NCBI GenBank assembly: GCA_964545075.1
Contig: CAZJFS010000162.1
Location: forward strand, 1 to 9,801
From: DAOPXV01 sp035352535
GTDB lineage: Bacteria; Muiribacteriota; UBA9980
Reading direction: 5' to 3'
DNA length: 9,801 nucleotides
The first letter of the stretch is position 1. Each line of letters starts with the position of its first letter. Under the pieces are notes generated by a model. It saw only the letters and a program-made list of their open reading frames with translations. It did not search any database and had not been told where the DNA came from. Shown piece after piece: positions 6,182-9,801 of the stretch. The position numbers and the translations under genes were made by a program.

Positions 6182-7243
6182 TTACCTGGCCGCTCCGGTT
6201 TTCAACTGCGCCGGGACCGCGAATACCTTATCGTCTAACTTTCCGAATTTATAGGCGCTGTATATATTATCGATGGCCAGAAACCCTTTTCTAGGATAAG
6301 CGCATAATCGCTTGAAGACCTTAAGTTTCGGATCTATCACGAAGGTGTTCATATAACCTGTTTTTTTATTGATGAGATATATCAGTATGTTATTGTTTTT
6401 ATCCTTCGATTCCGTCAGATCGAAAGCGTCTATGTTATTGGATACGATGGAGCCCAGGTCCAGCGATGAAATTATTTCTGACACCTGCTGCGAAGGGATC
6501 TGTATCAGTTTTCCGCCGTTTTCCAGAATCCATGATTTTCCGGCGTTCAGGACCACCATTTGAACCTTTCTGGCGGCGGCGATGGTATCCGAACGGAAGT
6601 TCGCCGGGTCTCTGTAATAATAATATTGCGTGATTTTCGCGGGCGGGTTCATTTCGTTGTTTGTAGCCACTATCGTTACGGACGCGTCATGTGTGCATTT
6701 GTTCAAAACTTCCAGAAACAGCTTCAGCGTTGCACTCTTTTTTGCGTCCGTTATCACAGGCATTGGGGCGGGTGTGTACTTTACCGGCGTGCCGGCGCCC
6801 GGATCATCATCGAGCTTTGGTAATTTGCCGGCCTTTTTTAATTCTTCGAATGTTTTTGAAATTTCCGCGAATGTTTTGTTATGTCCAGGACATTTTATTT
6901 CGGTATCCTGTCCTTTAATATTGATAATGTAACTGCCGGTCTTATTGAGAGAACATTTGGGTTCAGTTTTCAAACATTTTTTAGCGATAAGTTCGGCGAC
7001 CGTCAATTGCTTAGGGGCGCTATTTTCCATCAGGAAAAGTTCGCACGCGCCTTCAAGGATTTTCATATTATAATAGCATGCCATGAATCTCGCTTCATCG
7101 GCGGCGTTCGCAAAAATAGTCGCCACGATGTTTTTTCTCGGTTCATCGGCCAGGACATTGCCATAAGATCCCAGGCAGGAAAACGTTCCAAGCATAATAA
7201 CGGAAACTAAAATCACAATGGTCCGCGGCGCAATCAATTTCAA
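6182..7243 (-). CDS. Exported protein: pilin-like cysteine module fused to LolA-like domain
   Basis: 353 residues, starting with TTG at 7243; the start is fixed by AAGGAG eight bases upstream and a signal peptide (1-32, ending VLA) that begins there. Residues 50-122 resemble the C-terminal part of type IV pilin-like proteins: a C56-YYNMKILEGAC67-ELFLMEN helix, a ltvaeLi-like segment to C90, then C97...Y105...C118-PGHN. The N-terminal methylated helix of a true prepilin is missing. A Pro-rich linker (148-163) leads to residues 165-346, which look like outer-membrane lipoprotein-sorting (LolA-like) proteins: YYYYRDPANFRSD (207-219), GKSWILENGGK (235-245), a long beta region, and a closing KLDDKVFAVPA (335-345). 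It probably acts in the periplasm. The gene starts 15 bases after the VOC gene, so the two form an operon. Domain calls are by pattern; function is not established. Confidence 0.72.
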   Translation of the reverse strand: MKLIAPRTIVILVSVIMLGTFSCLGSYGNVLADEPRKNIVATIFANAADEARFMACYYNMKILEGACELFLMENSAPKQLTVAELIAKKCLKTEPKCSLNKTGSYIINIKGQDTEIKCPGHNKTFAEISKTFEELKKAGKLPKLDDDPGAGTPVKYTPAPMPVITDAKKSATLKLFLEVLNKCTHDASVTIVATNNEMNPPAKITQYYYYRDPANFRSDTIAAARKVQMVVLNAGKSWILENGGKLIQIPSQQVSEIISSLDLGSIVSNNIDAFDLTESKDKNNNILIYLINKKTGYMNTFVIDPKLKVFKRLCAYPRKGFLAIDNIYSAYKFGKLDDKVFAVPAQLKTGAAR

Positions 7244-7251
7244 TTTTTTCG

Positions 7252-7257
7252 CTCCTT
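7252..7257 (-). promoter_or_regulatory. Shine-Dalgarno that fixes a TTG start
   Basis: On the minus strand AAGGAG (7257-7252) ends eight bases before the TTG at 7243-7241. It lies just after the TAA stop of the upstream VOC gene. No ATG or GTG occurs at a comparable distance, so TTG is the best-supported initiation codon. Confidence 0.75.
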
Positions 7258-7258
7258 T

Positions 7259-7720
7259 TTATTTTTTCCAGTTTTGAAGTTCTATAAAATTCCCCTCGGG
7301 GTCTTTCGCGTAAATCGCGGTGAGCAGTCCCAGTTCCGGATATTGCTTCCGGATAACTTTGCCAGCCGGTGTCCCGCCGCTCGCGACGAGTTTTCCCAAA
7401 ATTTTCTCGACGTCGTCGACATGAAACGCAACGTGTCCGAATCCCCGTCTGTTTATGGCAGGAACGTCGTTTTTGGGCCCTTCCGGTTCATACTGAAATA
7501 TCTCGAGCGTTGGGCCGTTCTCTTCGAAACCCGGCAGGATAAGATGCGCTCCCCGGATACGCGCGCCTTCGATCCCGGTCAGACTGTCCAGCCATTCGCC
7601 AGAAAGATCCCTTTCGGGCGGCGCCAGCTTGCATCCGAACACTTCTATGTAAAATTCGGCCAGCTTTTTCCAGTCTTTAGCTATGATGTTCGTGTGAGTA
7701 TACCTTATCCCGTTTTGCAT
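7259..7720 (-). CDS. VOC superfamily (glyoxalase/dioxygenase fold) metalloprotein
   Basis: 153 residues from the ATG at 7720, preferred over the in-frame ATG at 7732 because GGAG sits six bases before 7720 and nothing suitable precedes 7732. Two beta-alpha-beta-beta-beta modules are recognisable: THTNIIAKDWKKLAEFYIEVFG (8-29) to LEIFQYEP (72-79), and GFGHVAFHVDDVEKILGKL (93-111) to KDPEGNFIELQNW (139-151). The four usual metal-ligand positions are filled: H9, E73, H96 and E147, so it is probably a functional metal-binding member. The family includes glyoxalase I, epimerases, ring-cleavage dioxygenases and thiol-transfer resistance proteins; the substrate cannot be told here. It is first in an operon with the pilin-like/LolA-like gene and has its own consensus-like promoter, divergent from the nitroreductase gene. 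Confidence 0.9.
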   Translation of the reverse strand: MQNGIRYTHTNIIAKDWKKLAEFYIEVFGCKLAPPERDLSGEWLDSLTGIEGARIRGAHLILPGFEENGPTLEIFQYEPEGPKNDVPAINRRGFGHVAFHVDDVEKILGKLVASGGTPAGKVIRKQYPELGLLTAIYAKDPEGNFIELQNWKK

Positions 7721-7751
7721 AATGCTCTCCATATTGTTTTAATTTTACTTA

Positions 7752-7780
7752 ATTATAACAAAATGCGCCGCGATATTCAA
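7752..7780 (-). promoter_or_regulatory. Sigma-70 promoter for the VOC operon
   Basis: On the minus strand TTGAAT (7780-7775, 4 of 6 to consensus) is followed after 17 bases by an exact TATAAT (7757-7752). TGT immediately precedes the -10, giving an extended -10. Transcription would start near 7745, about 25 bases before the chosen ATG at 7720; the upstream ATG at 7732 would have almost no leader, which supports the later start. Confidence 0.75.
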
Positions 7781-7795
7781 GGCGGTCCGGCGATG

Positions 7796-7824
7796 TTGTA
7801 AAAATAAGCCGGGTATGATAAAAT
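7796..7824 (+). promoter_or_regulatory. Possible promoter for the nitroreductase gene
   Basis: TTGTAA (7796-7801) and TAAAAT (7819-7824) are separated by 17 bases and match consensus at 4 and 5 positions. An overlapping TATGAT lies at 7814-7819. The start site would be about 45 bases before the ATG at 7876. It is weaker than the other promoters in this window. Confidence 0.45.
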
Positions 7825-7875
7825 AAAAATGCATGCGTCGCGAAATTTAAATTATAAAAATGGAGGTTTTATCGA

Positions 7876-8844
7876 ATGACCGATAAAAAGAAAGCCAATA
7901 GCGGCTCCGTGAAAAAAACGGTTGAAATAAGCTCGCATCATGGCGTCGCGCAAAAAGCCGCTTCGCGCGAATTCGCCAATGAAACGGTCGGGCTCCTTTG
8001 CGAACGGGCCAGTTGCCGATCGTTTTCAAATAAAAAAATATCCTCCAAAATAGCCGATACCATTTTTGAGGCCGGCGTCAGGTCGGCTACCGGCGGCAAT
8101 TTACAGCCATATTCAATAATAAAGACAAAGTCGCGCAAGACCATCGATAAAATAGCCGAATTATGCGATCAGAAATTTCTCTCAAGTTCGCCGATGCATT
8201 TACTCTTCTGTATCGACTGGCGCCGGTTGAAGCGCTGGGCGGCCCTTGATGCGGCGCCATTTTCAGCGAACAATTCATTCCGCCATTTCTGGATATCGTT
8301 TCAGGACACGATCATCTGCGCGCAAAGCATCTGTAACGCCGCCGACTCGCTGGGGCTTGGCTCGGTATATATTGGAACGATAATAGACTGCCTGCCTGAA
8401 ATAAAAAAACTTTTCGACCTGCCGGATGGCGTTATGCCCGTGGTGCTCGTCGCTCTCGGTTATCCGAAGGTTAAATCAGCGCCCCGGAAGAAACTGGGTC
8501 CGGATGTCATAGTTCATGACGAACTATACCGCGATATCGAAGACCGAAAACTATTAAGCGCCTTCGATAAAAAATATGAAGGCCAGAAAGTACAGATTAC
8601 AAAAGAGAATTTAAAGAAAATGTACGACGTTTGCAAAAACGTCGAAGGCGAAAAATTCGCCGAAAAAGCTATAAAACGCATAAAAGAAAAGGGCTATATA
8701 ACTCCCGTTCAGAGATATTTCGGACTTCATTATCAGGCGGATGCTATGGCTTCCGGCAATCAGAAACTTCTCGACACGATCAAAAAATTCGGTTTCGGCT
8801 GGTTCAGGGACGGTTCGAAAAAGGCCCCTCACAAACTCAAATGA
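7876..8844 (+). CDS. Nitroreductase-family flavoprotein with N- and C-terminal extensions
   Basis: 322 residues, longer than the usual 170-220 of single-domain nitroreductases. A Lys-rich N-terminal lead (1-36) precedes the FMN-binding core (about 37-200): R44-A-S-C-R48-S-F (the RRSxRxF-type phosphate-binding motif), ATGGNLQPYS (71-80, flavin-contacting N75, Q77, P78), a central helix DTIICAQSICNAADSLGLGSVYIG (144-167), and VALGYP (192-197). Residues about 206-322 form a C-terminal part rich in Lys and aromatics, with no iron-sulfur motif. Members reduce nitro groups, quinones, enones or flavin using NAD(P)H; the substrate here is unknown. No signal peptide or membrane segment, so cytosolic. 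GGAGG nine bases before the ATG supports the start. The next gene, a DUF362/ferredoxin protein, starts 84 bases downstream on the same strand and may be co-transcribed. Confidence 0.9.
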   Translation: MTDKKKANSGSVKKTVEISSHHGVAQKAASREFANETVGLLCERASCRSFSNKKISSKIADTIFEAGVRSATGGNLQPYSIIKTKSRKTIDKIAELCDQKFLSSSPMHLLFCIDWRRLKRWAALDAAPFSANNSFRHFWISFQDTIICAQSICNAADSLGLGSVYIGTIIDCLPEIKKLFDLPDGVMPVVLVALGYPKVKSAPRKKLGPDVIVHDELYRDIEDRKLLSAFDKKYEGQKVQITKENLKKMYDVCKNVEGEKFAEKAIKRIKEKGYITPVQRYFGLHYQADAMASGNQKLLDTIKKFGFGWFRDGSKKAPHKLK

Positions 8845-8928
8845 ATAAAATCATTGACAGTTGCTTATAGCATCAATTTTCGGGTTTAAGATCGAGGCGG
8901 AAAATAAAGTTTTAATGAGGTTATACAG

Positions 8929-9801
8929 ATGTCAAAAGTATATTTCAAGGCGATAGATTCATATTCAAAGCTCGATGAGATAAAAGAAGGCTCCCGCGAG
9001 CTTTTAAAAGCGTTTATTGCAGCCGAAAAAGTCGAATTGGAGCGTGATATTCCGTTGAAGGTCCACTTCGGCGAAAAGGGCAATGACGCTTTTATCGCGC
9101 CCAAATACTATGACGGCATAATAGATTATTTGAACCGGGAAAAGATACGAAGTTATTTTATCGAAACGAACGCTCTCTACAGCGGCTCGCGCATGACGAG
9201 CGTCAGGCACAGGGAACTTGCCAGAGAACACGGTTTCACAAGGCTTCCTATCGTTATCGCGGATGGTGATTGCGGCGAAGATTACGTGGAAGTCGCGATC
9301 GCCGGGAAACATTTTAAACAATGCAAGATCGCCGGCCGGATCGCGGCGAAAAATCAAATGATCGTTTTAAGCCACTTCAAAGGGCACGCGCTGGCCGGGT
9401 TCGGAGGGGCCATCAAACAGCTCGCCATGGGGTGCGCCTCGCGCGGCGGAAAATTAGAACAGCATATATCAGCCAAGCCTTTTATTATACCTTTTTTTGT
9501 CTGCAAAAAATGTATGACGTGCGTGAAACATTGTCCGGCGGACGCGATTCATATCGGTTCTTACTCATGGATCGACACGAAGAAATGTATCGGCTGCGCC
9601 GCCTGTATTGCCTGGTGCAGGCATAGCGCCATTTATCCGAATATTTTTTGCGCCCGGTTCTCTTATAAATTCAGGGAGAGGCTCGTTGAATATGCACTCG
9701 CCGCGCATCAGGGGAAAAGAAATATTTATGTCACATACGCTTTTAATTTAGCGAAGGGCTGCGACTGCGAAGGTCGCAAGATGAAAATGGTGGCGAAAGA
9801 T
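8929..9801 (+). CDS. DUF362 protein with 2x[4Fe-4S] ferredoxin domain, truncated by the window edge
   Basis: The frame from the ATG at 8929 is open for 291 codons to the window edge, with no stop. GAGG eight bases upstream supports the start. Residues 1-185 and the part after 235 match the DUF362 pattern: VYFKAIDSY at 4-12, KVHFGEKGN (44-52), the YFIETNALYSGSRM block (76-89), and HFKGHALAGFGGAIKQLAMGC (149-169). Inserted is a double ferredoxin: C192, C195, C198, C202-P and C220, C223, C226, C230. DUF362 proteins are common in anaerobes and archaea and their reaction is unsettled; the ferredoxin part implies electron transfer. No signal peptide is seen. The visible C-terminal part has a C278-D-C280 pair. 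It follows the nitroreductase gene by 84 bases on the same strand, so a flavin-to-iron-sulfur electron path is possible, as inference. What lies past the edge is unknown. Confidence 0.9.
   Translation, partial: MSKVYFKAIDSYSKLDEIKEGSRELLKAFIAAEKVELERDIPLKVHFGEKGNDAFIAPKYYDGIIDYLNREKIRSYFIETNALYSGSRMTSVRHRELAREHGFTRLPIVIADGDCGEDYVEVAIAGKHFKQCKIAGRIAAKNQMIVLSHFKGHALAGFGGAIKQLAMGCASRGGKLEQHISAKPFIIPFFVCKKCMTCVKHCPADAIHIGSYSWIDTKKCIGCAACIAWCRHSAIYPNIFCARFSYKFRERLVEYALAAHQGKRNIYVTYAFNLAKGCDCEGRKMKMVAKD

Noticed and set aside
8854..8890. TTGACA at 8854-8859 as a promoter for the DUF362 gene
   Set aside because: No acceptable -10 hexamer lies 16-18 bases downstream; the nearest AT-rich candidate is too far away.
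1..9801. CRISPR array, tRNA, rRNA, insertion sequence or integrase signs
   Set aside because: No regularly spaced repeats, cloverleaf-like or rRNA-like segments, transposase motifs or flanking target duplications were seen.

Overview
The window comes from a bacterium and its key content is an intact mercury-methylation locus. hgcA (4105-5178, corrinoid membrane protein with the diagnostic NVWCAAGK motif) is followed 24 bases later by hgcB (5203-5508, 2x[4Fe-4S] ferredoxin with a terminal Cys-Cys pair). Both lie behind a cysteine-rich MarR-family regulator (3576-4058), and the three are probably one operon. Every known hgcAB carrier is an anaerobe. The ferredoxin-type, nitroreductase and DUF362 genes fit that, and a LolA-like exported protein and a pseudopilin-like domain suggest a diderm. 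Base composition is moderate, with a mixed AT- and GC-ending codon style. I cannot assign a phylum; an uncultured lineage is plausible, but that is inference.

Layout. Positions 1-3351 (minus strand) hold two tandem paralogous exported serine hydrolases of the S12 / beta-lactamase class C type. The first-listed copy runs off the left edge. Positions 3352-3575 form a divergent control region: a consensus sigma-70 promoter for the hydrolases on the minus strand, a second strong promoter for the marR-hgcAB operon on the plus strand, a long inverted repeat between them, and a palindrome over the plus-strand -10 element that could be the MarR operator. Positions 5509-6090 hold a C_GCAxxG_C_C-type redox protein gene with its own promoter. 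Positions 6182-7720 (minus strand) hold a two-gene operon: a VOC/glyoxalase-fold protein, then an exported protein joining a pilin-like cysteine module to a LolA-like domain, started at TTG behind a strong Shine-Dalgarno. Positions 7733-7875 are a second divergent promoter region. Positions 7876-9801 (plus strand) hold an extended nitroreductase and a DUF362/ferredoxin protein that runs off the right edge.

How the genes may work together. HgcA would carry a methyl group on its corrinoid and pass it to Hg(II). HgcB would reduce the corrinoid and may hand over Hg(II) through its C-terminal thiols. The MarR protein, with eight cysteines including an adjacent pair before the DNA-binding domain, is a good candidate thiol-based sensor of a metal(loid) or redox signal. 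The flanking iron-sulfur, flavin and cysteine-rich proteins form a redox-rich neighbourhood, but nothing in the sequence directly ties them to mercury chemistry. I see no rRNA, tRNA, CRISPR array, transposase or integrase.
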